This document shows, one piece after another, positions 48,728-60,665 of a DNA stretch of 64,000 nucleotides (within the stretch, counting starts at the first letter, position 1; every line of letters starts with the position of its first letter). Where the stretch lies: the NCBI RefSeq assembly GCF_910594005.1, contig NC_057827.1:1426001-1490000 (forward strand). Reading direction: 5' to 3'. Made by a program: the position numbers and the translations under genes. Source of the stretch: Cervus elaphus. Its lineage: Eukaryota > Chordata > Mammalia > Artiodactyla > Cervidae. A model generated the notes under the pieces. It saw only the letters and a program-made list of their open reading frames with translations, was not told where the DNA came from and did no database searches.

Positions 48728-49523
48728 TAAGGTGGTATTCCTCAGGAGTCGAAGCCAGGGACTAACCTCTCATCTCGAGTTGATTTTTGGCCCACGGAGC
48801 TCTTTCGTGTTGCTAAAGTGACCTCAGGATCCCTCTAGCCTTGAAACAGTGTTCTTGGGGTTTCTCTGGAGTGCCATCAAGGAAATCAAGGCTCCTTTCA
48901 TGTGTGATGTGCAACACGGAATTGCTCTGCACGCAGTGCAGGGGAATCGGGCCTCATCTCGCGGCGAGGGGGAAGTCTCATGGTTTTTCTCGAGTTGCCG
49001 CGGGAACCTGGGGTATATTCTCGAGTTACGACGGGGATGGCCCTTCCACCCACGTGTTTCTTCAGCGACGTCAGGACTCCTGCCTAGTTGCGAGGGACAA
49101 CTCGGGATTCTCCTCGAGGCTTTGCAGGGCAATTGGGACGCCTCTCCAGCTGAGACGGGAGACCAAGGGTCCCTTTCCACGTGCCACAGGAATCCTGGGT
49201 CTCCTATCAAGTTTCACGAGGAGTCAGGCATCGTCTCCTTTGGAGGCACTGATCTCCGCATACCTCTGGAGTTTTCAAATGATTTGAGGCCTCCGGTCGC
49301 GATGAGGTGGGGAACTAGGTCTTTCTCTGTGGTCTCCACAGGGGATTCAGACACCCTTTCGTCTTGGGAGATGCAAGACGAGCCTGCATTCCAGTCACTG
49401 CAGGGATATGCGGCCTTATTTCGAGTCAGGGCATCGCGGTGTCCATTCCACTTGAGGCCACAAACTCAGGATCCCTCTCACATACCTAGAGCTGAGAGTA
49501 GCCTCCTCTTGAGGTGCTTGTGG
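48728..49523 (+). repeat. Monomer 62, hybrid linker / type B
   Basis: Linker joins CAGGAGTC to TTTGGCCCACGG. B body with D-like CTTCAGCGACG and private GAGTTGCCGCGG, shared with monomer 65. Also GCTAAAGTG, GATATGCGG and GAGAGTAGCC. Confidence 0.86.
48830..49523 (+). repeat. Single-monomer duplicate, copy 1 (offset 2388 bp)
   Basis: Monomer 62 body carrying the private GAGTTGCCGCGG and a D-like middle in a B context. Confidence 0.78.
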
Positions 49524-50319
49524 TAAGGTGGTATTCCTCAGGAGTCGAAGCCAGGGACTAACCTCTCATCTCGTGTTGATTCTTGGTCCACGGAGCTCTT
49601 TCGTGTTGCTACAGTGACCTCAGGATCCCTCTAGCCTTGAAACAGTGTTCTTGGGGTTTCTCTGGAGTGCCATCAAGGAAATCAAGGCTCCTTTCATGTG
49701 TGATGTGCAACACGGAATTGCTCTGCACGCAGTGCAGGGGAATCGGGCCTCATCTCGCGGCGAGGGGGAAGTCTCATGGTTTTTCTCGAGTTGCGGCGGG
49801 AACCTGGGGTATATTCTCGAGTTACGACGGGGATGGCCCTTCCACCCACGTGTTTCTTCAGCGACGTCAGGACTCCTGCCTAGTTGCGAGGGACAACTCG
49901 GGATTCTCCTCGAGGCTTGGCAGGGCAATTGGAATGCCTCTCCAGCTGAGGCGGGAGACCAAGGGTCCCTTTCCACATGCCACAAGAATCCTGGGACTCC
50001 TATCAAGTTTCACGAGGAGTCAGGCATCGTCTCCTTTGGAGGCACTGATCTCCGCGTACCTCTGGAGTTTTCAAAGGATGTGAGGCCTCCGGTCGCGATG
50101 AGGTGTGGAACTAGGTGTTTCTCTGTGGTCTCCACAGGGGATTCAGACATCCTTTCTTCTTGGGAGATGCAAGACGAGCCTGCATTCAAGTCACTGCAGG
50201 GATATCCGGCCTTATTTCAAGTCAGGGCATCGCGGTGTCCATTCCACTTGAGGCCGCAAACTCAGGATCCCTCTCACATACCTAGAGCTGAGAGAAGCCT
50301 CCTCTTGAGGTGCTTGTGG
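49524..50319 (+). repeat. Monomer 63, chimera B linker / A end
   Basis: B linker, CAACACGG, D-like CTTCAGCGACG, GGAATGCC and CCACATGCC, then the A end of monomer 58 (GAGGTGTGGAAC, TTTCAAGTC). Confidence 0.86.
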
Positions 50320-51115
50320 TAAGGTGGTATTCCTCAGGAGTCGAAGCCAGGGACTAACCTCTCATCTCGTGTTGATTCTTGGTCCACGGAGCTCTTTCGT
50401 GTTGCTACAGTGACCTCAGGATCCCTCTACCCTTGAAACAGTGTTCTTGGGGTTTCTCTGGAGTGCCATCAAGGAAATCAAGGCTCCTTTCATGTGTGAT
50501 GTGCAACACGGAATTGCTCTGCACGCAGTGCAGGGGAATCGGGCCACATATCGCGGCGAGGCGGAAGTCTCATGGTTTTTCTCGAGTTGCGGCGGGAACC
50601 TGGGGTATATTCTCGAGTTACGACGGGGATGGCCCTTCCACACACGTGTTTCTTCAGCCATGTCCGGACTCCTGCCTAGTTGCGAGACACAACTCGGGAT
50701 TCTCCTCGAGGCTTGGCAAGGCAATTGGGACGCCTCTCCAGCTGAGGCGGGAGACCAAGTGTCCCTTTCCACGTGCCACAGGATTCCTGGGACTCCTATC
50801 AAGTTTCACGAGGAGTCAGGCATTGTCTCCTTTGGAGGCACTGATCTCCGCGTACCTCTGGAGTTTTCAAAGGATGTGAGGCCTCCGGTCGCGATGAGGT
50901 GGGGAACTAGGTCTTTCTCTGTGGTCTCCACAGGGGATTCAGACATCCTTTCATCTTGGGAGATGCAAGACGAGCCTGCATTCAAGTCACTGCAGGGATA
51001 TCCGGCCTTATTTCGCGTCAGGGCATCGCGGTGTCCATTCCACTTGAGGCCGCAAACTCAGGGTCCCTCTCACATACCTAGAGCTGAGAGAAGCCTCCTC
51101 TTGAGGTGCTTGTGG
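49750..51115 (+). repeat. Dispersed duplicate, copy 2 (offset 3980 bp)
   Basis: Most of monomer 63 plus 64, five monomers downstream of copy 1. The linker of monomer 63 is B-type, so the match starts inside the body. Confidence 0.8.
50320..51115 (+). repeat. Monomer 64, B/C chimera (copy of monomer 59)
   Basis: Same CAGCCATGTCCGG and AGGATTCCTGGG as monomer 59. Differs in CACATATCGCGGCGAGGCGG. Confidence 0.89.
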
Positions 51116-51911
51116 TAAGGTGGTATTCCTCTGGAGTCGAAGCCAGGGACTAACCTCTCATCTCGAGTTGATTTTTAGCCCACGGAGCTCTTTCGTGTTG
51201 CTACAGTGACCTCAGGATCCCTCTAGCCTTGAAACAGTGTTCTTGGGGTTTCTCTGGAGTGCCATCAAGGAAATCAAGGCTCCTTTCATGTGTGATGTGC
51301 AACACGGAATTGCTCTGCACGCAGTGCAGGGGAATCGGGCCTCATCTCGCGGCGAGGGGGAAGTCTCATGGTTTTTCTCGAGTTGCCGCGGGAACCTGGG
51401 GTATATTCTCGAGTTACGACGGGGATGGCCCTTCCACCCACGTGTTTCTTCAGCGACGTCAGGACTCCTGCCTAGTTGCGAGGGACAACTCGGGATTCTC
51501 CTCGAGGCTTGGCAGGGCAATTGGGACGCCTCTCCAGCTGAGACGGGAGACCAAGGGTCCCTTTCCACGTGCCACAGGAATCCTGGGTCTCCTATCAAGT
51601 TTCACGAGGAGTCAGGCATCGTCTCCTTTGGAGGCACTGATCTCCGCATACCTCTGGAGTTTTCAAAGGATTTGAGGCCTCCGGTCGCGATGAGGTGGGG
51701 AACTAGGTCTTTCTCTGTGGTCTCCACAGGGGATTCAGACACCCTTTCGTCTTGGGAGATGCAAGACGAGCCTGCATTCCAGTCACTGCAGGGATATCCG
51801 GCCTTATTTCGAGTCAGGGCATCGCGGTGTCCATTCCACTTAAGGCCGCAAACTCAGGGTCCCTCTCACATACTTAGAGCTGAGAGAAGCCTCCTCTTGA
51901 GGTGCTTGTGG
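51116..51911 (+). repeat. Monomer 65, D linker / B body
   Basis: D-type linker with TTTTTAGCCCACGG, then B with GAGTTGCCGCGG as in monomer 62. Own variants ACTTAAGGCC and CATACTTAGAGC. Confidence 0.86.
51218..51911 (+). repeat. Single-monomer duplicate, copy 2 (offset 2388 bp)
   Basis: Monomer 65 body, three monomers downstream, with the same GAGTTGCCGCGG. It has GGCTTGGCAGG where monomer 62 has GGCTTTGCAGG. Confidence 0.78.
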
Positions 51912-52707
51912 TAAGGTGGTATTCCTCTGGAGTCGAAGCCAGGGACTAACCTCTCATCTCGAGTTGATTTTTGGTCAACGGAGCTCTTTCGTGTTGCTAC
52001 AGTTACCTCAGGATCCCTCTACCCTTGAAACAGTGTTCTTGGGGTTTCTCTGGAGTGACATGAAGGAAATCAAGGCTCCTTTCATGTGTGATGTGCAACA
52101 CGGAATTGCTCTGCACGCAGTGCAGGGGAATCGGGCCTCATCTCGCGGCGAGGCGGAAGTCTCATGGTTTTTCTCGAGTTGCGGCGGGACCCTGGGGTAT
52201 ATTCTCGAGTAACGACGGGGATGGCCCTTCCACACACGTGTTTGTTCAACCACATCAGGACTCTTGCCTAGTTGGGAGACACAACTCGGGATTCTCCTCG
52301 AGGCTTGGCAAGGCAATTGGGACGCCTCTCCAGCAGAGGCGGGAGACCAAGGGTCCCTTTCAACGTGCCACAGGAATCCTGGGACTCCTATCAAGTTTCA
52401 CGAGGAGTCAGGCATCGTCTCCTTTGGAGGCACTGATCTCCGCGTACCTCTGGAGTTTTCAAAGGATGTGAGGCCTCCGGTCGCGATGAGGTGGGGAACT
52501 AGGTCTTTCTCTGTGGTCTCCACAGGGGATTCAGACATCCTTTCATCTTGGGACTTGCAAGACGAGCCTGCATTCAAGTCACTGCAGGGATATCCAGCCT
52601 TATTTCGCGTCAGGGCATCGCGGTGTCCATTCCACTTGAGGCCGCAAACTCAGTGTCCCTCTCACATACCTAGAGCTGAGAGAAGCCTCCTCTTGAGGTG
52701 CTTGTGG
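51912..52707 (+). repeat. Monomer 66, diverged type C
   Basis: C with more than ten private changes, including GGTCAACGG, ACAGTTACC, GTGACATGAAGG, GGGACCCTGG, GAGTAACGACG, CAACCACATCAGG, AGTTGGGAGAC, CAGCAGAGG, TTTCAACGTG, GGGACTTGC and CTCAGTGTCC. Confidence 0.86.
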
Positions 52708-53503
52708 TAAGGTGGTATTCCTCTGGAGTCGAAGCCAGGGACTAACCTCTCATCTCGAGTTGATTTTTGGCCCACGGAGCTCTTTCGTGTTGCTACAGTG
52801 ACCTCAGGATCCCTCTTGCCTTGAAACAGTGTTCTTGGGGTTTCTCTGGAGTGCCATCAAGGAAATCAAGGCTCCTTTCATGTGTGATGTGCAACACGGA
52901 ATTGCTCTGCACGCAGTGCAGGGGAATCGGGCCTCATCTCGCGGCGAGGGGGAAGTCTCATGGTTTTTCTCGAGTTGCGGCGGGAACCTGGGGTATATTC
53001 TCGAGTTACGACGGGGATGGCCCTTCCACCCACGTGTTTCTTCAGCGACGTCAGGACTCCTGCCTAGTTGCGAGGGACAACTCTGGATTCTCCTCGAGGC
53101 TTGGCAGGGCAATTGGGACACCTCTCCAGCTGAGGCGGGAGACCAAGTGTCCCTTTCCACTTGCCACAGGAATCCTGGGACTCCTATCAAGTTTCACGAG
53201 GAGTCAGGCATCGTCTCCTTTGGAGGCACTGATCTCCGCGTACCTCTGGAGTTTTCAAAGGATGTGAGGCTATCGGTCCTGATGAGGTGGGGAACTAAGT
53301 CTTTCTCTGTGGTCTCCACAGGGGATTCAGACATCCTTTCGTCCTGGGAGATGCAAGACGAGCCTGCATTGAAGTCACTGCAGGGATATCCGGCCTTATT
53401 TCGCGTCAGGGCATCGCGGTGTCCATTCCACTTGAGGCCGCAAACTCAGGATCCCTCTCACATACCTAGAGCTGAGAGAAGCCTCCTCTTGAGGTGCTTG
53501 TGG
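52708..53503 (+). repeat. Monomer 67, type D
   Basis: D with CTCTTGCCTTG, GGGACACCTC, CCACTTGCC and GGTCCTGATGAGG. Reads GTGGTCTCC where D normally has GTGCTTTCC. Confidence 0.87.
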
Positions 53504-54299
53504 TAAGGTGGTATTCTTCAGGAGTCGAAGCCAGGGACTAACCTCTCATCTCGTGTTGATTCTTGGTCCACGGAGCTCTTTCGTGTTGCTACAGTGACCT
53601 CAGGATCCCTCTAGCCTTGAAACAGTGTTCTTGGGGTTTCTCTGGAGTGCCATCAAGGAAATCAAGGCTCCTTTCATGTGTGATGTGCAACACGTAATTG
53701 CTCTGCATGCAGTGCAGGGGAATCGGGCCTCATCTCGCGGCGAGGGGGAATTCTCATGGTTTTTCTCGAGTTGCGGCGGGAACCTGATGTATATTCTCGA
53801 GTTACGACGGGGATGGCCCTTCCACACACGTGTGTGTTCAGCCATGTCAGGACTCCTGCCTAGTTGCGAGGGACAACTCGGGATTCTCCTCGAGGCTTTG
53901 CAGGGCAATTGGGACGCCTCTCCAGCTGAGACGGGAGACCAAGAGTCCCTTTCCACGTGCCACAGGAATCCTGGGTCTCCTATCAAGTTTCACGAGGAGT
54001 CAGGCATCGTCTCCTTTGGAGGCACTGATCTCCGCGTACCTCTGGAGTTTTCAAAGGATGTGAGGCCTCCGGTCGCGATGAGGTGGGGAACTAGGTCTTT
54101 CTCTGTGCTTTCCCCAGGGGATTCAGACATCCTTTCGTCCTGGGAGATGCAAGACGAGCCTGCATTGAAGTCACGGCAGGGATATCCGGCCTTATTTCGA
54201 GTCAGGGCATCGCGGTGTCCATTCCACTTGAGGCCGCAAACTCAGGGTCCCTCTCACATACCTAGAGCTGAGAGAAGCCTCCTCTTGAGGTGCTTGTGG
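53504..54299 (+). repeat. Monomer 68, chimera B / D end
   Basis: Linker ATTCTTCAGGAG. B body with CACGTAATTG, GGGAATTCTC and CCTGATGTATATTC. D end with GCTTTCCCCAGG, CATTGAAG and TCACGGCAGG. Confidence 0.86.
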
Positions 54300-55095
54300 T
54301 AAGGTGGTATTCCTCTGGAGACGAATCCAGGGACTAACCTCTCTTTTCGAGTTGATTTTTGGTCCACAGAGTTCTTTCGTGTTGCTACAGTGACCTCAGG
54401 ATCCCTCTATCCTTGAAACAGTGTTCTTGGGGTTTCTCTGGAGTGCCATCAAGGAAATCAAGGCTCCTTTCATGTGTGATGTGTAAGACGGAATTGCTCT
54501 GCACGCAGTACAGGGGAATCGGGCCTCATCTCGCATCGAGGGGGAAGTCTCATGGATTTTCTCGAGTTGAGGCGGGAACCTGCGGTATATTCTCGAGTTA
54601 CGACGGGGATGGCCCTTCCACCCACGTGTTTGTTCAGCCACGTCAGGATTCCTGCCTAGTTGCGAGGTACAACTCGGGATTCTCCTCGAGGCTTGGCAGG
54701 GCAATTGGAACGCCTCTCCAGCTGAGGCGGGAGACCAAGGGTCCCTTTCCACGTGCCACAAGAATCCTGGGACTCCTATCAAGTTTCACGAGGAGTCAGG
54801 CATTGTCTCCTTTGGAGGCACTGATCTCCGCGTACCTCTGGAGTTTTTAAAGGATCTGAGGCCTCAGGTCGCGATGAAGTGGGGAACTAGGTGTTTCTCT
54901 GTGGTCTCCACAGGGGATTCAGACATCCTTTCTTCTTGGGAGATGCAAGACGAGCCTGCATTCAAGTCACTGCAGGGATATCCGGCCGTATTTCGAGTCA
55001 GGGCATCGCGGTGTCCATTCCACTTGAGGCCGCAAACTCAGGATCCCTCTCACATACCTAGAGCTGAGAGAAGCCTCCTCTTGAGGTGCTTTTGG
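54300..55095 (+). repeat. Monomer 69, type A variant
   Basis: A with GATGTGTAAGACGG, CATGGATTTTC, GAGTTGAGGC, CCTGCGGTA, GTTTTTAAAGGATCTG and CGGCCGTATTT. Ends GCTTTTGGTAAG. Confidence 0.87.
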
Positions 55096-55891
55096 TAAGT
55101 TGGTATTTTTCAGGAGTCGAAGCCAGGGACTAACCTCTCATCTCGTGTTGATTCTTGGTCCACGGAGCTCTTTCGTGTTGCTACAGTGACCTCAGGATCC
55201 CTCTAGCCTTGAAACAGTGTTCTTGGGGTTTCTCTGGAGTGCCATCAAGGAAATCAAGGCTCCTTTCATGTGTGATGTGCAACACGGAATTGCTCTGCAT
55301 GCAGTGCAGGGGAATCGGGCCTCATCTCGCGGCGAGGGGGAAGTCTCATGGTTTTTCTCGAGTTGCGGCGGGAACCTGGGGTATATTCTCGAGTTACGAC
55401 GGGGATGGCCCTTCCACACACGTGTGTGTTCAGCCATGTCAGGACTCCTGCCTAGTTGCGAGGGACAACTCGGGATTCTCCTCGAGGCTTTGCAGGGCAA
55501 TTGGGACGCCTCTCCAGCTGAGACGTGAGACCAAGAGTCCCTTTCCACGTGCCACAGGAATCCTGGGTCTCCTATCAAGTTTCACGAGGAGTCAGGCATC
55601 GTCTCCTTTGGAGGCACTGATCTCCGCATACCTCTGGAGTTTTCAAAGGATTTGAGGCCTCCTGTCGCGATGAGGTGGGGAACTAGGTCTTTCTCTGTGG
55701 TCTCCACAGGGGATTCAGACACCCTTTCGTCTTGGGAGATGCAAGACGAGCCTGCATTCCAGTCACTGCAGGGATATCCGGCCTTATTTCGCGTCAGGGC
55801 ATCGCGGTGTCCATTCCACTTGAGGCCGCAAACTCAGGGTCCCTCTCACATACCTAGAGCTGAGAGAAGCCTCCTCTTGAGGTGCTTGTGG
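55096..55891 (+). repeat. Monomer 70, type B
   Basis: Linker TTGGTATTTTTCAGG. B with GCATGCAGTG and CTGAGACGTGAGACC, the latter shared with monomer 74. Confidence 0.88.
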
Positions 55892-56686
55892 TAAGGTGGT
55901 ATTCCTCTGGAGTCGAAGCCAGGGACTAACCTCTCATCTCGAGTTGATTTCTGGTCCACGGAGCTCTTTCGTGTTGCTACAGTGACCTCAGGATCCCTCT
56001 AGCCTTGAAACAGTGTTCTTGGGGTTTCTCTGGAGTGCCATCAAGGAAATCAAGGCTCCTTTCATGTGTGATGTGCAACACAGAATTGCTCTGCACGCAT
56101 TGCAGGGGAATCGGGCCTCATCTCGCGGCGAGGGGGAAGTCTCATGGTTTTTCTCGAGTTGCGGCGGGAACCTGGGGTATATTCTCGAGTTACGACGGGG
56201 ATGGCCCTTCCACACATGTGTTTGTTCAGCCACGTCAGGACTCTTGCTAGTTGCGAGACACAACTCGGTATTCTCCTCGAGGCTTGGCAAGGCAATTGGG
56301 ACGCCTCTCCAGCTGAGGTGGGAGACCAAGGGTCCCTTTCCACGTGCCACAGGAATCCTGGGACTCCTATCAAGTTTCACGAGGAGTCAGGCATCGTCTC
56401 CTTTGGAGGCACTGATCTCCGCGTACCTCTGGAGTTTTCAAAGGATGTGAGGCCTCCGGTCGCGATGAGGTGGGGAACTAAGTCTTTCTCTGTGCTTTCC
56501 CCAGGGGATTCAGACATCCTTTCGTCCTGGGAGATGCAAAACGAGCCTGCATTGAAGTCACTGCAGGGATATCCGGCCTTATTTCGAGTCAGGGCATCGC
56601 GGTGTCCATTCCACTTGAGGCCGCAAACTCAGGGTCCCTCTCACATACCTAGAGCTGAGAGAAGCCTCCTCTTGAGGTGCTTGTGG
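55892..56686 (+). repeat. Monomer 71, type C (second deletion subtype) / D end
   Basis: Linker TTGATTTCTGG. GCATTGCAGG, CACACATGTG, CTTGCTAGTTGCG and CTCGGTATTC (795 bp). D end with ACTAAGTC and GCTTTCCCCAGG. Confidence 0.88.
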
Positions 56687-57482
56687 TAAGGTGGTATTCC
56701 TCTGGAGACGAATCCAGGGACTAACCTCTCTTTTCGAGTTGATTTTTGGTCCACAGAGTTCTTTCGTCTTGCTACAGTGACCTCAGGATCCCTCTAGCCT
56801 TGAAACAGTGTTCTTGGGGTTTCTCTGGAGTGCCATCAAGGAAATCAAGGCTCCTTTCTTGTGTGATGTGTAAGACGGAATTGCTCTGCACGCAGTACAG
56901 GGGAATCGGGCCTCATCTCGCGGCGAGGGGGAAGTCTCATGGTTTTTCTCGAGTTGCGGCGGGAACCTGGGGTATATTCTCGAGTTACGACGGGGATGGC
57001 CCTTCCACCCACGTGTTTGTTCAGCCACGTCAGGATTCCTGCCTAGTTGCGAGGTACAACTCGGGATTCTCCTCGAGGCTTGGCAGGGCAATTGGAACGC
57101 CTCTCCAGCTGAGGCGGGAGACCAAGGGTCCCTTTCCACATGCCACAAGAATCCTGGGACTCCTATCAAGTTTCACGAGGAGTCAGGCATTGTCTCCTTT
57201 GGAGGCACTGATCTCCGCGTACCTCTGGAGTTTTTAAAGGATGTGAGGCCTCAGGTCGCGATGAAGTGGGGAACTAGGTGTTTCTCTGTGGTCTCCACAG
57301 GGGATTCAGACATCCTTTCTTCTTGGGAGATGCCAGACGAGCCTGCATTGAAGTCACTGCAGGGATATCCGGCCTTATTTCGAGTCAGGGCATCGCGGTG
57401 TCCATTCCACTTGAGGCCGCAAAATCAGGATCCCTCTCACATACCTAGAGCTGAGAGAAGCCTCCTCTTGAGGTGCTTGTGG
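56687..57482 (+). repeat. Monomer 72, type A variant
   Basis: A with CTTTCGTCTTGC, CTTTCTTGTGTG, GATGTGTAAGACGG, CCACATGCC, GTTTTTAAAGG, GAGATGCCAGAC and GCAAAATCAGG. Copied in monomer 76. Confidence 0.88.
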
Positions 57483-58278
57483 TAAGGTGGTATTCTTCAG
57501 GAGTCGAAGCCAGGGACTAACCTCTCATCTCGTGTTGATTCTTGGTCCACGGAGCTCTTTCGTGTTGCTACAGTGACCTCAGGATCCCTCTATCCTTGAA
57601 ACAGTGTTCTTGGGGTTTCTCTGGAGTGCCATCAAGGAAATCAAGGCTCCTTTCATGTGTGATGTGCAACACGGAATTGCTCTGCATGCAGTGCAGGGGA
57701 ATCGGGCCTCATCTCGCGGCGAGGGGGAATTCTCATGGTTTTTCTCGAGTTGCGGCGGGAACCTGGGGTATATTCTCGAGTTACGACGGGGATGGCCCTT
57801 CCACACACGTGTGTGTTCAGCCATGTCAGGACTCCTGCCTAGTTGCGAGGGACAACTCGGGATTCTCCTCGAGGCTTTGCAGGGCAATTGGGACGCCTCT
57901 CCAGCTGAGACGGGAGACCAAGAGTCCCTTTCCACGTGCCACAGGAATCCTGGGTCTCCTATCAATTTTCACGAGGAGTCAGGCATCGTCTCCTTTGGAG
58001 GCACTGATCTCCGCATACCTCTGGAGTTTTCAAAGGATTTGAGGCCTCCTGTCGCGATGAGGTGGGGAACTAGGTCTTTCTCTGTGGTCTCCACAGGGGA
58101 TTCAGACACCCTTTCGTCTTGGGAGATGCAAGACGAGCCTGCATTCCAGTCACTGCAGGGATATCCGGCCTTATTTCGAGTCAGGGCATCTCGGTGTCCA
58201 TTCCACTTGAGGCCGCAAACTCAGGGTCCCTCTCACATACCTAGAGCTGAGAGAAGCCTCCTCTTGAGGTGCTTGTGG
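57483..58278 (+). repeat. Monomer 73, type B
   Basis: Linker ATTCTTCAGG, CTCTATCCTTG. B with GCATGCAGTG, GGGAATTCTC, CCAAGAGTCC and TATCAATTTTCACG. Confidence 0.88.
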
Positions 58279-59074
58279 TAAGGTGGTATTCCTCTGGAGT
58301 CGAAGCCAGGGACTAACCTCTCATCTCGAGTTGATTTCTGGTCCACGGAGGTCTTTCGTGTTGCTACAGTGACCTCAGGATCCCTCTAGCCTTGAAACAG
58401 TGTTCTTGGGGTTTCTCTGGAGTGCCATCAAGGAAATCAAGGCTCCTTTCATGTGTGATGTGCAACACGGAATTGCTCTGCATGCAGTGCAGGGGAATCG
58501 GGCCTCATCTCGCGGCGAGGGGGAAGTCTCATGGTTTTTCTCGAGTTGCGGAGGGAACCTGGGGTATATTCTCGAGTTACGACGGGGATGGCCCTTCCAC
58601 ACACGTGTGTGTTCAGCCATGTCAGGACTCCTGCCTAGTTGCGAGGGACAACTCGGGATTCTCCTCGAGGCTTTGCAGGGCAATTGGGACGCCTCTCCAG
58701 CTGAGACGTGAGACCAAGAGTCCCTTTCCACGTGCCACAGGAATCCTGGGTCTCCTATCAAGTTTCACGAGGAGTCAGGCATCGTCTCCTTTGGAGGCAC
58801 TGATCTCCGCATACCTCTGCAGTTTTCAAAGGATTTGAGGCCTCCTGTCGCGATGAGGTGGGGAACTATGTCTTTCTCTGTGGTCTCCACAGGGGATTCA
58901 GACACCCTTTCGTCTTGGGAGATGCAAGACGAGCCTGCATTCCAGTCACTGCAGGGATATCCGGCCTTATTTCGCGTCAGGGCATCGCGGTGTCCATTCC
59001 ACTTGAGGCCGCAAACTCAGGGTCCCTCTCACATACCTAGAGCTGAGAGAAGCCTCCTCTTGAGGTGCTTGTGG
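58279..59074 (+). repeat. Monomer 74, C linker / B body
   Basis: Linker TTGATTTCTGG with GGAGGTCTTTCG belongs to the C context, but the body is B with CTGAGACGTGAGACC like monomer 70. Private GCGGAGGG, CCTCTGCAG and AACTATGTC. Confidence 0.87.
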
Positions 59075-59869
59075 TAAGGTGGTATTCCTCTGGAGTCGAA
59101 GCCAGGGACTAACCTCTCATCTCGAGTTGATTTCTGGTCCACGGAGCTCTTTCGTGTTGCTACAGTGACCTCAGGATCCCTCTAGCCTTGAAACAGTGTT
59201 CTTGGGGTTTCTCTGGAGTGCCATCAAGGAAATCAAGGCTCCTTTCATGTGTGATGTGCAACACAGAATTGCTCTGCACGCATTGCAGGGGAATCAGGCC
59301 TCATCTCGCGGCGACGGGGAAGTCTCATGGTTTTTCTCGAGTTGCGGCGGGAACCTGGGGTATATTCTCGAGTTACGACGGGGATGGCCCTTCCACACAT
59401 GTGTTTGTTCAGCCACGTCAGGACTCTTGCTAGTTGCGAGACACAACTCGGTATTCTCCTCGAGGCTTGGCAAGGCAATTGGGACGCCTCTCCAACTGAG
59501 GTGGGAGACCAAGGGTCCCTTTCCACGTGCCACAGGAATCCTGGGACTCCTATCAAGTTTCACGAGGAGTCAGGCATCGTCTCCTTTGGAGGCACTGATC
59601 TCCGCGTACCTCTGGAGTTTTCAAAGGATGTGAGGCCTCCGGTCGCGATGAGGTGGGGAACTAAGTCTTTCTCTGTGCTTTCCCCAGGGAATTCAGACAT
59701 CCTTTCGTCCTGGGAGATGCAAGACGAGCCTGCATTGAAGTCACTGCAGGGATATCCGGCCTTATTTCGAGTCAGGGCATCGCGGTGTCCATTCCACTTG
59801 AGGCCGCAAACTCAGGCTCCGTCTCACATACCTAGAGCTGAGAGAAGCCTCCTCTTGAGGTGCTTGTGG
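59075..59869 (+). repeat. Monomer 75, type C (second deletion subtype) / D end
   Basis: As monomer 71 (795 bp), with GAATCAGGCC, CGACGGGG, CCAACTGAGGTGGG, CCAGGGAATTCAG and CAGGCTCCGTCTC. Confidence 0.88.
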
Positions 59870-60665
59870 TAAGGTGGTATTCCTCTGGAGACGAATCCAG
59901 GGACTAACCTCTCTTTTCGAGTTGATTTTTGGTCCACAGAGTTCTTTCGTGTTGCTACAGTGACCTCAGGATCCCTCTATCCTTGAAACAGTGTTCTTGG
60001 GGTTTCTCTGGAGTGCCATCAAGGAAATCAAGGCTCCTTTCTTGTGTGATGTGTAAGACGGAATTGCTCTGCACGCAGTACAGGGGAATCGGGCCTCATC
60101 TCGCGGCGAGGGGGAAGTCTCATGGTTTTTCTCGAGTTGCGGCGGGAACCTGGGGTATATTCTCGAGTTACGACGGGGATGGCCCTTCCACCCACGTGTT
60201 TGTTCAGCCACGTCAGGATTCCTGCCTAGTTGCGAGGTACAACTCGGGATTCTCCTCGAGGCTTGGCAGGGCAATTGGAACGCCTCTCCAGCTGAGGCGG
60301 GAGACCAAGGGTCCCTTTCCACGTGCCACAAGAATCCTGGGACTCCTATCAAGTTTCACGAGGAGTCAGGCATTGTCTCCTTTGGAGGCACTGATCTCCG
60401 CGTACCTCTGGAGTTTTTAAAGGATGTGAGGCCTCAGGTAGCGATGAAGTGGGGAACTAGGTGTTTCTCTGTGGTCTCCACAGGGGATTCAGACATCCTT
60501 TCGTCTTGGGAGATGCCAGACGAGCCTGCATTGAAGTCACTGCAGGGATATCCGGCCTTATTTCGAGTCAGGGCATCGCGGTGTCCATTCCACTTGAGGC
60601 CGCAAAATCAGGATCCCTCTCACATACCTAGAGCTGAGAGAAGCCTCCTCTTGAGGTGCTTGTGG
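59870..60665 (+). repeat. Monomer 76, type A variant (copy of monomer 72)
   Basis: Same CTTTCTTGTGTG, GATGTGTAAGACGG and GAGATGCCAGAC as monomer 72. Differs by CTCTATCCTTG, CAGGTAGCG and CTTTCGTCTTGG. Confidence 0.89.

Larger units (their letters stand above)
55217..58278 (+). repeat. Four-monomer block, copy 1 (offset 3183 bp)
   Basis: Monomers 70-73 (B, C/D, A, B) with CTGAGACGTGAGACC, GATGTGTAAGACGG, GAGATGCCAGAC and TATCAATTTTCACG in order. Confidence 0.87.
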
